Of a stretch of DNA of 64,000 bases, positions 1-7,662 are shown one piece after another. A program made the position numbers and the translations under genes. Under the pieces are notes generated by a model. It worked only from the letters and a program-made list of their open reading frames with translations, did not search any database and was not told the DNA's origin. The stretch spans positions 124,001 through 188,000 of the forward strand of contig CALMYB010000006.1 of the NCBI GenBank assembly GCA_937873515.1, read 5' to 3'. How positions within the stretch are numbered: the stretch's first letter is position 1; every line of letters begins with the position of its first letter. Origin of the DNA: an uncultured Acidobacteriota bacterium. Lineage in GTDB: Bacteria > Acidobacteriota > Blastocatellia > Pyrinomonadales > Pyrinomonadaceae.

Positions 1-621
1 GGAAGGTCGGTCGACTTCAATTTCGGAGCTTCCGGAACACTGCAGCAGCAGATCGAGAACGGAGCACCTGTTGATGTATTCGCCAGTGCAGGCGAAAGGC
101 AGATGGAGGCGCTTGCTGAGAAGGATCTGCTGGTAGCCGGATCAAGAAAAGATTTTGCAAGGAATTCGCTTGTGCTGATCACACCGAAGGGGTCTGAAAA
201 AAAGATCGTCTCGTTTTTGGACCTCGTTGATCCGGCTGTTGAGAAGATCGCTGTCGGCAACCCGAAGACAGTACCTGCCGGGCAATATGCGGCCGAGTTA
301 TTGGCGAAGGTCGGACTTCAAGAAAAGCTCCATGACAAACTGATACTTGCGGAGAATGTTCGTCAAGTCCTCGACTACGTCGTTCGCGGTGAGGTCGATG
401 CAGGTATCGTTTATTCTACTGATGCCCGCCAGGCGGGCTCGGAGGTGAATGTTGCAGCGACCGCTGATGAAACGTCCCATTCGCCGATCCAATATCCGAT
501 CGCCGGAATTGTGGGAGGAAAGCATCCTGAAGCGGCCAAAGAGTTTATTGATCTGGTATTGAGCAGCGAAGGGCAAGTGGTCTTGCGAAAATATGGCTTT
601 ATTAGCCCTGACGCCAAATAA
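1..621 (+). CDS. modA: Molybdate ABC transporter substrate-binding protein ModA (5' end missing)
   Basis: This is the C-terminal ~206 residues of a periplasmic molybdate-binding protein. The frame is open from base 1, and the first residues read FGASGTLQQQIENGAPVDVF, the typical ModA oxyanion-pocket region (Ser and Gly of FGASG, then the PVDVFASA strand). The signal peptide and N-terminus lie off the window. Later segments such as AVGNPKTVPAGQYA and DAGIVYSTDA match the family's second lobe. The stop overlaps the modB start (TAATG, one base shared), so modA, modB and modC are one operon. An ATG at 103 is internal and not the start. Substrate could be tungstate as well as molybdate. Confidence 0.93.
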   Translation, partial: GRSVDFNFGASGTLQQQIENGAPVDVFASAGERQMEALAEKDLLVAGSRKDFARNSLVLITPKGSEKKIVSFLDLVDPAVEKIAVGNPKTVPAGQYAAELLAKVGLQEKLHDKLILAENVRQVLDYVVRGEVDAGIVYSTDARQAGSEVNVAATADETSHSPIQYPIAGIVGGKHPEAAKEFIDLVLSSEGQVVLRKYGFISPDAK

Positions 622-1283
622 TGATCCTTGATGCACTCAAACTCTCTCTTCTCGTCGTCAGCGTATCTACGGCGATCGTGGGTGTTGTCGGTGTTGGTTT
701 CTCATATCTGCTCGCGAAGGTTTCCTTTAGAGGCAAAGAATTTCTCGATGCCGTGCTGACGATGCCGCTCGTTCTCCCGCCGACCGTAACGGGCTACTAT
801 TTGATCGTTCTCCTCGGGCGCCGCGGTATTCTAGGAAGTCATATTTACGAGCTGACCGGCTGGAGCTTTGCGTTTACTTGGGAGGGTGCTGTCGTAGCGG
901 CAGTTGTCGTGTCTTTGCCGCTGATGATCAAGGCGTCGCGGGCAAGCATTGAAAGCGTCCATCCTGATTTTGAGACAGCGTCCTACACGCTCGGCAAAGG
1001 AAAGCTCGAAACATTTCTGCGGATAACGCTCCCGCTTGCAAGACGCGGAATCTTCGCCGGCCTTGTGCTTGCGTTTGCGCGCGCGTTAGGGGAATTCGGC
1101 GCGACACTTATGATCGCGGGCAATATCCCCGGAAAGACCCAAACAATGCCGCTTGCGATATATGAAGCGGTCGCGTCCGGCGACGATCATCGTGCCCAGC
1201 TCTTGGCTTTGGTGCTTACGGCGGTTTCCATCGCGGCGATCTACCTGACCAACAAGGTTAGCCGAACTTCATTCTACGGATAG
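621..1283 (+). CDS. modB: Molybdate ABC transporter permease ModB
   Basis: This 220-residue inner-membrane permease forms the channel for molybdate together with ModA and ModC. About five hydrophobic segments are visible, starting at residues 3-30 (LKLSLLVVSVSTAIVGVVG). The cytoplasmic EAA-type loop that docks on the ATPase is visible as ARALGEFGATLMIAG at about residues 153-167. PLVLPPTVTGYYL is characteristic of ModB. The length is normal for the family. The start ATG shares one base with the modA stop, implying translational coupling, and modC follows two bases after the stop. Confidence 0.95.
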   Translation: MILDALKLSLLVVSVSTAIVGVVGVGFSYLLAKVSFRGKEFLDAVLTMPLVLPPTVTGYYLIVLLGRRGILGSHIYELTGWSFAFTWEGAVVAAVVVSLPLMIKASRASIESVHPDFETASYTLGKGKLETFLRITLPLARRGIFAGLVLAFARALGEFGATLMIAGNIPGKTQTMPLAIYEAVASGDDHRAQLLALVLTAVSIAAIYLTNKVSRTSFYG

Positions 1284-1285
1284 CG

Positions 1286-1951
1286 ATGCTCGCCATTAAC
1301 GTAAAAAAGAGCTTCCATAAGCAGCAAGGCCGTCTCTTCCATCTGGATCTGTCTTTCTCGGTCAACGCCGGCTTTACCGTGCTTACCGGGCCGTCAGGTG
1401 CCGGGAAGACCAGTCTTCTTCGAATGATCGCAGGCATAATTAGGCCCGATGACGGTGTTATAGAGTTAGGTTCAACCGTCTATTTTGATCGCGAGCGGCG
1501 AATAGATCTCCCGATCCAGCAACGGAACGTTGGCTTTGTGTTTCAGGACTACGCGCTTTTCCCGCATATGACCGCGACACAGAATATTGCATTCGGCGTC
1601 AGGACAGCCGCGAGCGCTGACCGACGAGCGAAGGCCGAAGAAATGCTCTCGCTCTTTCATATCGAGCACATAGCCGACCGATTGCCCCGTGAGATGTCGG
1701 GCGGCGAGCAGCAGCGGGTCGCGTTAGCAAGGGCGTTGAGCTGCGAGCCGCGCATTGCCCTGCTCGATGAACCGTTGTCAGCGGTCGATATCGAAACCCG
1801 CGGTAAACTGCTTGACGAGATCGAAAGTGCCCAAGACAGGGCAAAGATCCCCTTCATCTATGTAACCCATAATGAGGCAGAGGCCGCACGGCTCGGTACG
1901 AACCGAATCTATATTCGGGATGGCCATGTCGCTGCCGCCGAGATCAGCTAG
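1286..1951 (+). CDS. modC: Molybdate ABC transporter ATP-binding protein ModC (short form)
   Basis: This 221-residue ABC ATPase energises the ModB channel. Visible motifs are Walker A GPSGAGKTS (residues ~35-43), Q-loop FVFQDYALFP, signature MSGGEQQR, Walker B IALLDEPLSA and switch His in YVTHNE. Canonical ModC is about 350 residues because it carries a C-terminal TOBE/MOP molybdate-sensing domain. This one stops right after the ATPase core, so the substrate-sensing regulatory domain is absent. The gene ends tail-to-tail with the M28 peptidase, the two stop codons overlapping by 4 bases. Assignment rests on the operon, since the ATPase core alone is not ion-specific. Confidence 0.9.
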   Translation: MLAINVKKSFHKQQGRLFHLDLSFSVNAGFTVLTGPSGAGKTSLLRMIAGIIRPDDGVIELGSTVYFDRERRIDLPIQQRNVGFVFQDYALFPHMTATQNIAFGVRTAASADRRAKAEEMLSLFHIEHIADRLPREMSGGEQQRVALARALSCEPRIALLDEPLSAVDIETRGKLLDEIESAQDRAKIPFIYVTHNEAEAARLGTNRIYIRDGHVAAAEIS

Positions 1952-3381
1952 CGTGGAAGCGGCTGCTCAAGATTTGCCATTCCATAGGCCAATACGGCGA
2001 CCACGGCGGAGACTTCACCGATCTCGCGGCGGTCGATCTTGTCGAACGTATCGGCAGCGTTGTGGTGATATTTGAAATACGTTTCCTCGTTAAAGAACGG
2101 CGCGAATGATGGAACGCCGGCTTGTGTCAGCGGTCCGATGTCTGCTCCGACGCCGCCGGGCTGATATTGCGCAAGTGTCGCGCCTTGCGGGGTTAAAACG
2201 TCTAATAGCGGTCCAAAGTACCTTCCCAATTCCGGCTTCCCCGCATACTTGAAACCGATAGGGTGGGAGGCGCCAAGGTCCGCTTCGATCGTCGCAAAAT
2301 GGTTTGGTACGTTACCCTTTTCTCCAGCAAAATACGCTTTCGAACCCGAACCGCCTTGCTCCTCGTCCATCCACGCGATGAAGCGGATCGAGCGTTTGGG
2401 TGTGAGCCGAAGATCTTTCAATATCGCAGGAACAGAATACGCGGCCGCAACTCCGGCTGCATCGTCGATGGCGCCTTGCGCAAGATCCCATGAGTCAAGA
2501 TGACCGGATACGATCACATATTCATTCGGCTTTTCAGAGCCTTTTAGGTCAGCGATCACGTTATAGCTCTCGACATCGGGGAGCGTCTGCGGAGTCAGCG
2601 TCAAATGGATCTTCACCGGCCCAAGCGTTGCGAGGTAAGCAATCGTCTCCGCGTCCTCATAACTGACGGCGCCGCTTGGAATCTTCGCGATGCCGTCCTG
2701 ATAACGCATTAGGCCCGTATGAGCGAGACGGCTTTGAGAACCGCCCGCAGACCGCACGATGGCCGCAACCGCACCAAATTTAGCTGCAGCGGCCGCACCG
2801 TTGGTCCGATAAGCGACGGATTGCCCATATGCGGCGAGCCCATACCCACTCTCCTGGAGCTGCATATTGAACTTGTAGTTGAAGAGAACGATCTTTCCCT
2901 CGATATTCCTTCGTCCGAGGCGTTCAAGTTCAGCAAAATCATTTACAACCACGACGTCAGCAGTAATCCCGGATGCGGGCGTGGCTACGCTATGTCCGAG
3001 GGCAGTAACTACGACGTTCCGTGTCGCTCCCGGAGGCATTCCTTGCCATTCCGTAAGTTGAGCCGTCTCAACGCCGCGAACCCAATGCGGGACCATAACC
3101 TTTTGGAGCTTTACGTCAAGACCAAGTTTCCGCATCTGTTCCGCCACATATTTGACCGCGAAAGCCGCCTCATTTGATCCCGACAGTCTTGGGCCGATCG
3201 TCGCTGAGATGAACCGAGCTTGATCAAAGGCGTAAGTTCCTGAGGCAGCCGCTTCCCGTATTCGATGAAGCTCATCGAGAGTTTTCTGCGAATATAGCTG
3301 CGGTGTCGCTGTGGTCGTCTGAGAAAGTGCCATGGAGATGCCGATGCAAACGAGCCCGGCCGCAAAAAGTACCCTTTTCAT
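1948..3381 (-). CDS. Secreted M28-family metallopeptidase
   Basis: This 477-residue exported zinc aminopeptidase/carboxypeptidase of the M28 family resembles plasma glutamate carboxypeptidase. A signal peptide covers residues ~1-20 (MKRVLFAAGLVCIGISMALS). A PA-like insert lies at about 120-255. The zinc site is visible as SGHLDSWD (His294, Asp296), AIDDAAG (Asp306/307), the catalytic Glu pair WMDEEQGG (340-341), EADLGA, and a C-terminal KYHHNAADT His. All expected ligands are present. It is divergently arranged with the S9 peptidase gene across a 93-bp spacer, which suggests a shared control region for peptide scavenging. Exact substrate cannot be told. Confidence 0.9.
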   Translation of the reverse strand: MKRVLFAAGLVCIGISMALSQTTTATPQLYSQKTLDELHRIREAAASGTYAFDQARFISATIGPRLSGSNEAAFAVKYVAEQMRKLGLDVKLQKVMVPHWVRGVETAQLTEWQGMPPGATRNVVVTALGHSVATPASGITADVVVVNDFAELERLGRRNIEGKIVLFNYKFNMQLQESGYGLAAYGQSVAYRTNGAAAAAKFGAVAAIVRSAGGSQSRLAHTGLMRYQDGIAKIPSGAVSYEDAETIAYLATLGPVKIHLTLTPQTLPDVESYNVIADLKGSEKPNEYVIVSGHLDSWDLAQGAIDDAAGVAAAYSVPAILKDLRLTPKRSIRFIAWMDEEQGGSGSKAYFAGEKGNVPNHFATIEADLGASHPIGFKYAGKPELGRYFGPLLDVLTPQGATLAQYQPGGVGADIGPLTQAGVPSFAPFFNEETYFKYHHNAADTFDKIDRREIGEVSAVVAVLAYGMANLEQPLPR

Positions 3382-3474
3382 ATCTTGTCACTTAGCTATC
3401 TTCTTCAGTTTACGCGAGTTTGTGCAATAATGTTGCCAAAGCGGTAACAAATTTAGAAAGGAAGACCTTAGCCT

Positions 3475-5514
3475 ATGAAACGCAGTCTACTACTTTGCTT
3501 TGTGATGGCATTAGCGGTGTTTGCCGCATTTGGCCAACCCGAGTTTACTGTCAACGATCTTATAAACGTAAAACGCGTCGGAAGCCCCGCCGTTTCGCCG
3601 GACGGAAAGAAGATCGCTTATGCGGTCGGCATTGTTGATAAATCCACGAACAAGACGAACACCCAGATTTTTGTAATGTCTGCGGACGGGTCTGAGCAGA
3701 AACAGATCACGAACGGCCCGGCTTCGAGTTCGGGGCCAGTTTGGTCGCCAAATGGAAAGCGGATCGCTTTCGTTACCGGCGGTCAGATCTGGACGATGAA
3801 GGCGGATGGCGACGATAAGGATCAGATCACGAAGATCTCTACCGGAGCGAGCGGACCGGTCTGGTCGCCGAATGGCAAGTGGATCGCTTTTTCATCTGAG
3901 GTCTATCCGGAATGTGCCACCGACGAATGTAATAGAGTCGAGGACGAAAAGGCAGAGAACAGCAAGGTGAAAGCCCACGTTTCGACGCGGTTGCTCTATC
4001 GCCACTGGATGGAATGGCGTGACCGCAAGCGAAGTCACGTCTTTGTTGTCGATTCTGACGGCGGGAGTGCTCGCGATGTTACGCCGGGAGATTTCGATTC
4101 GCCCCCGTACGCAGCCTCTACAGGCCGCGATTTCGAATTTTCTCCCGATAGCTCCTCAATTGTCTATCTGCGAAATCCGGACAAGGTCGAAGCGATCTCG
4201 ACCAACAGCGATATCTTTATCGCCAACTTGAATGGCGGCAACCCTAAGAATATTACAGCAGGTATGAATGGGTATGACACTTCGCCTCTATACACGCACG
4301 ACGGCAAGTACCTGATCTTTCTATCGCAGGCGACGCCCGGTTTTGAGTCCGATAGGTGGCGGATCATGCGATACAACACTTCGAACGGCGAGATCGTCGA
4401 ACTCACGCAGGGCTTTGATCAACAGGCTTCGAATTTGACCGTCGCTCCTGATGGCAAGACCATCTACTTTACAGCCAATTTTAAGGGCCATAATCCGATC
4501 TTCAGTGTTCCTGTGGAACCGGACTTTCGGCTTCGGATCGCAACACACGTCAAGCCGGTCGTAGATAATGTCTATGCGGGGAACCTTGGCCTTTCTGAAA
4601 ATGGCCGGCAGATCGTGTTTACGGCGAGTTCTAATGCCCAGCCCGCCGAGATCTTCTCCGCTTCAACGGATAAGGGCGAGGTGCGCCAGTTGACGCACGT
4701 CAACGATGCGGCCATGGCCGCGTTCAAGCTTCGCGGTGCTGAGGACTTCGAATGGATGGGAGCGATCAAGAAAGCACACGGCTTTCTCCTAAAGCCGGCG
4801 AATTTCGACTCGTCGAAACGATACCCATTGATCGTCCTTATTCACGGCGGGCCGCAAGGAGCTTGGGGCGATAACTGGGGATATCGATGGAATCCGCAGA
4901 TCTTTGCGAATCGCGGATATGTTGTATTTATGCCTAACCCTCGCGGTTCTACCGGCTATGGGCAAGCTTATGTGAATGATGTTTCAGGAGACTGGGGCGG
5001 AAAGGCCTATCGCGACATAATGAACGGTGTCGCCGCCGTGTCGAAACTCCGTTATATCGACAAGAATGAGATCGGCGCCGCTGGTGCAAGCTACGGCGGC
5101 TATATGGTTGATTGGATACTTGGCCACAACAATGACCCGAGGTTCAAATTCAAAGTATTTGTGTCACACGCGGGAGTTTATAACCTCGAAAGCATGGCCG
5201 GCGCGACGGAGGAACTTTGGTTTGTCCGTTGGGAGTTCAAGGGAATGCCTTGGGACAATCCTACGCTCTATAACCGCTGGTCACCGCACAAGTTTGCTAA
5301 GAACTTCAATACGCCAACGCTTGTAACTGCCGGCGAGTTGGATTATCGAGTGCCTGTCGATCAGAGCCTTCAGTTATTCACGGCCCTTCAGCTGCATAAT
5401 GTTGATTCGAAACTGATCGTCTTTCCTGACGAGGGCCATTGGATCCTGAAGCCGCAAAATTCGGAATTCTGGTACGGCCAGGTGATGGATTGGTTTGATA
5501 AGCACCTTAAATAG
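3475..5514 (+). CDS. Secreted S9-family prolyl oligopeptidase/acylaminoacyl-peptidase-like enzyme
   Basis: This is a 679-residue serine peptidase. The N-terminus (MKRSLLLCFVMALAVFAAFG) is a signal peptide, so it is exported. Residues ~25-400 carry TolB/WD-like beta-propeller repeats (repeated SPDGKKIAY, SPNGKRIAF, SPNGKWIAF). The C-terminal alpha/beta hydrolase has Ser539 in GASYGGYM, Asp623 in GELDYRVP and His655 in DEGHW, a complete triad. The HGGPQGAWGD oxyanion segment is present. A good ribosome site GAAAGGAAG (3455-3463) fixes the start. It probably cleaves short peptides in the periplasm, alongside the divergent M28 peptidase. Confidence 0.92.
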   Translation: MKRSLLLCFVMALAVFAAFGQPEFTVNDLINVKRVGSPAVSPDGKKIAYAVGIVDKSTNKTNTQIFVMSADGSEQKQITNGPASSSGPVWSPNGKRIAFVTGGQIWTMKADGDDKDQITKISTGASGPVWSPNGKWIAFSSEVYPECATDECNRVEDEKAENSKVKAHVSTRLLYRHWMEWRDRKRSHVFVVDSDGGSARDVTPGDFDSPPYAASTGRDFEFSPDSSSIVYLRNPDKVEAISTNSDIFIANLNGGNPKNITAGMNGYDTSPLYTHDGKYLIFLSQATPGFESDRWRIMRYNTSNGEIVELTQGFDQQASNLTVAPDGKTIYFTANFKGHNPIFSVPVEPDFRLRIATHVKPVVDNVYAGNLGLSENGRQIVFTASSNAQPAEIFSASTDKGEVRQLTHVNDAAMAAFKLRGAEDFEWMGAIKKAHGFLLKPANFDSSKRYPLIVLIHGGPQGAWGDNWGYRWNPQIFANRGYVVFMPNPRGSTGYGQAYVNDVSGDWGGKAYRDIMNGVAAVSKLRYIDKNEIGAAGASYGGYMVDWILGHNNDPRFKFKVFVSHAGVYNLESMAGATEELWFVRWEFKGMPWDNPTLYNRWSPHKFAKNFNTPTLVTAGELDYRVPVDQSLQLFTALQLHNVDSKLIVFPDEGHWILKPQNSEFWYGQVMDWFDKHLK

Positions 5515-5557
5515 CGTGATTTACCGGCGCTTCGGTGCGACGGCACTTTGATCAATT

Positions 5558-5593
5558 ATGCGGAATGCGTCCCTTGTGCGTCGCATTCCGCAT
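5558..5593. repeat. Perfect 12-bp inverted repeat, possible terminator of the S9 peptidase gene
   Basis: ATGCGGAATGCG (5558-5569) and its exact complement CGCATTCCGCAT (5582-5593) flank a 12-base loop, 44 bases after the S9 stop codon. No T-run follows, so it is not a classical intrinsic terminator. It could act as an mRNA-stabilising hairpin or a regulator site ahead of the HD-GYP promoter. Confidence 0.5.
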
Positions 5594-5637
5594 TCTCGCG
5601 CCCATGAGAGCAATAGTTTCTTGACTGTTGAAACTTG

Positions 5638-5666
5638 TTGACCATTCTTGACAGTTAACATAGAAT
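5638..5666 (+). promoter_or_regulatory. Sigma-70-type promoter candidate for the HD-GYP gene
   Basis: TTGACC (5638-5643), a 17-base spacer and TAGAAT (5661-5666) match the housekeeping consensus well and point to the gene starting at 5731. A second TTGACA lies inside the spacer (5649-5654). ACTGT/ACAGT half-sites flank the -35 region and might be an operator. Confidence 0.55.
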
Positions 5667-5730
5667 TGAACTGGGCTCGGAACCACTTTCCGGCTCCTTC
5701 TTCCCATCTTCCGCCTGCAAAGTCCGCTGT

Positions 5731-7644
5731 ATGCCCTCATTCCGAAAAAAGGTCAGTCTTATATTTTTCGTGATCGCAACACTTCTCGTTGTCGGTCTCG
5801 TACCTCTGCTGCTTACGGGCTGGACGCTTTCTGATAAATCTGCCGCTGAGCTGCGCGCCGCTGAAAATCGATATCAGATCCAGCTGGTACAAGAGAAGGC
5901 CCGGCGGATCGAAATGTTCGGCAGGCGCTTTGATTCCATTGTTGAAGGACTTGGTGTTGCTCTGGAGCTCTCGCACGATCCGAAAGTGATCGCCGCCGAA
6001 GCCACCGAAGCCAAGATCGGAGAGGTTCTTCGTCAGAACCCCGATCTTCTCGCACTCTCGATCAAACCGGTAGGTGTTGATTCGCTCTCCGTGTTCCGTC
6101 CCGGTGTTGTCCAGGCCGACGTCGAAGAACTTGCGGCCTCCGCGGTGAATAACCGGAAGGGTGACGGCGTTTGGATCGGCCCGCCCCAGCGAATTTCCAG
6201 CAGCGGGACTCTGGCAATGACGTTCAGTCGCGAGGTCCGGATAAACGGCGCGGTCGCCGCCGAGATCGTTGCGATCGCATCGATGCAGGAAATTGCGCAG
6301 GGCGTAGTCGGCATTTCCGGTGCTAGGAATGAGGATCTTTGGCGCCAAGGGTTACCGATCATCTTTGTCGTTGACCGCAGCGGACGCACTATCTTTCATC
6401 CGGACAAAAGTTTTGTTGAGTCCGGGCGCCCGATGACCGATCTTAAGATCGTTTCGGAGTGGCTTGAGTCGGGCTCGCAGGTGCAGTCGGCCCTTGTGCC
6501 ATTCACCGCCGAAGAAGCTGGATCAACGTACGACATGATCGGCGCGTATTCGACCGCACGCGTCGGCACGAATCAGAGCTTCGGGGTCTTCACGATGCAG
6601 GATACAAAGCGGGCCTTGGCGATCGTCGGCGAGATGAAGTGGCAAACGTGGATGATCAGCCTTCTATTTGCCGTTTTCGCCCTAGGCGGCGGACTGATTC
6701 TATCTCGCTTTATGACCTCGCCCCTTTTGAACCTGGCCGCTGCAGCAAAGCAGATCGCAGGCGGGGATTTTTCGAGGCGTGTAAAAGAAGGAAACATCAC
6801 AGAGATCGGCACACTTGGCGAGAGCTTTAACGTGATGTCCGAGAAGATCGAAGAGCAGATCGCAAACCTTGCTCGTGCGGCCGAGGAGAACAAGGAATTG
6901 TTCTACGGTACCGTAAAGGCTCTTGCGGCGGCCATTGACGGCAAAGACAAATATACGAGAGGCCACTCTGAGCGAGTGTCCCGTATTTCAGTTGCGATCG
7001 GCAAGCGCCTTGGGATGCCAGAGGGTGAACTAGAGACGCTTAAAATGAGCGCCCTTCTTCACGATATTGGGAAGATAGCCATCGACGACGCGATCTTAAA
7101 GAAGCCTGCGGCATTAACGGATGAGGAGTACGAGATAATGAAGACCCATCCGCAAAAGGGCTACAAGATCATGTCGCAGATCCCGGCGATGAAGGACTTC
7201 TTGCCGGGTATGTACATGCACCACGAGATGGTGAATGGTGAAGGCTACCCGCAGGGCTTGAAAGGCGACGAGATCCCGCTCCAGGCGAAGATCGTATCCG
7301 TCGCTGACACGTTCGATGCAATGACGATCGATCGGCCATACTCGCGTGGAATGCAGCTCCAAGCGGCCCTTGCGAGGCTCCGCGAACTCGTCGGAACAAG
7401 GTACGAATCGAGTGTTGTGGAGGCTCTGGTCGCGGCTTGTGACGCTGGCGAGGTCGCTAACGGTATCGTACGCCAGATGGCGCCGATCCGAGAACAACAA
7501 GCAGCACAAGAGGTTGGAAAGGACGAGCAGCCCGAAGGCGGTCCATCGCAAACGGACGGCGAATTACTTATCCCTCCCGTACCCAACGATACGGCGCCAA
7601 CTGTCGGGGCTGAGGAGGAAGAGCTCTTAGAGCTTGCTAGCTGA
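5731..7644 (+). CDS. Membrane HAMP/HD-GYP cyclic-di-GMP phosphodiesterase
   Basis: This 637-residue sensor enzyme is predicted to hydrolyse cyclic di-GMP. Transmembrane helix 1 is at ~10-30 (LIFFVIATLLVVGLVPLLL), followed by a ~280-residue extracytoplasmic dCache-like sensor domain and helix 2 at ~308-328. A HAMP domain (LAAAAKQIAGGDFSRRV) follows at ~330-385, and then the HD-GYP domain. Metal and catalytic residues are intact: HSERVSRIS, the HD pair H444-D445 in LLHDIGKIAID, HHE at 497-499 and the signature NGEGYPQGLKG. The last ~80 residues are acidic and disordered. No strong Shine-Dalgarno is seen. The membrane gene at 7663 follows after 18 bases and is probably co-transcribed. Confidence 0.93.
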   Translation: MPSFRKKVSLIFFVIATLLVVGLVPLLLTGWTLSDKSAAELRAAENRYQIQLVQEKARRIEMFGRRFDSIVEGLGVALELSHDPKVIAAEATEAKIGEVLRQNPDLLALSIKPVGVDSLSVFRPGVVQADVEELAASAVNNRKGDGVWIGPPQRISSSGTLAMTFSREVRINGAVAAEIVAIASMQEIAQGVVGISGARNEDLWRQGLPIIFVVDRSGRTIFHPDKSFVESGRPMTDLKIVSEWLESGSQVQSALVPFTAEEAGSTYDMIGAYSTARVGTNQSFGVFTMQDTKRALAIVGEMKWQTWMISLLFAVFALGGGLILSRFMTSPLLNLAAAAKQIAGGDFSRRVKEGNITEIGTLGESFNVMSEKIEEQIANLARAAEENKELFYGTVKALAAAIDGKDKYTRGHSERVSRISVAIGKRLGMPEGELETLKMSALLHDIGKIAIDDAILKKPAALTDEEYEIMKTHPQKGYKIMSQIPAMKDFLPGMYMHHEMVNGEGYPQGLKGDEIPLQAKIVSVADTFDAMTIDRPYSRGMQLQAALARLRELVGTRYESSVVEALVAACDAGEVANGIVRQMAPIREQQAAQEVGKDEQPEGGPSQTDGELLIPPVPNDTAPTVGAEEEELLELAS

Positions 7645-7662
7645 CCCCGACCTGAGAACATC

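Noticed and set aside
421..440. GCCCGCC-A-GGCGGGC palindrome inside modA
   Set aside because: It lies in coding sequence (ARQAG region), and no second copy was noticed; likely chance in GC-rich DNA.
2719..3177. 152-residue plus-strand ORF opposite the M28 peptidase
   Set aside because: Antisense shadow with no domain features; the M28 frame has a signal peptide and complete zinc site.
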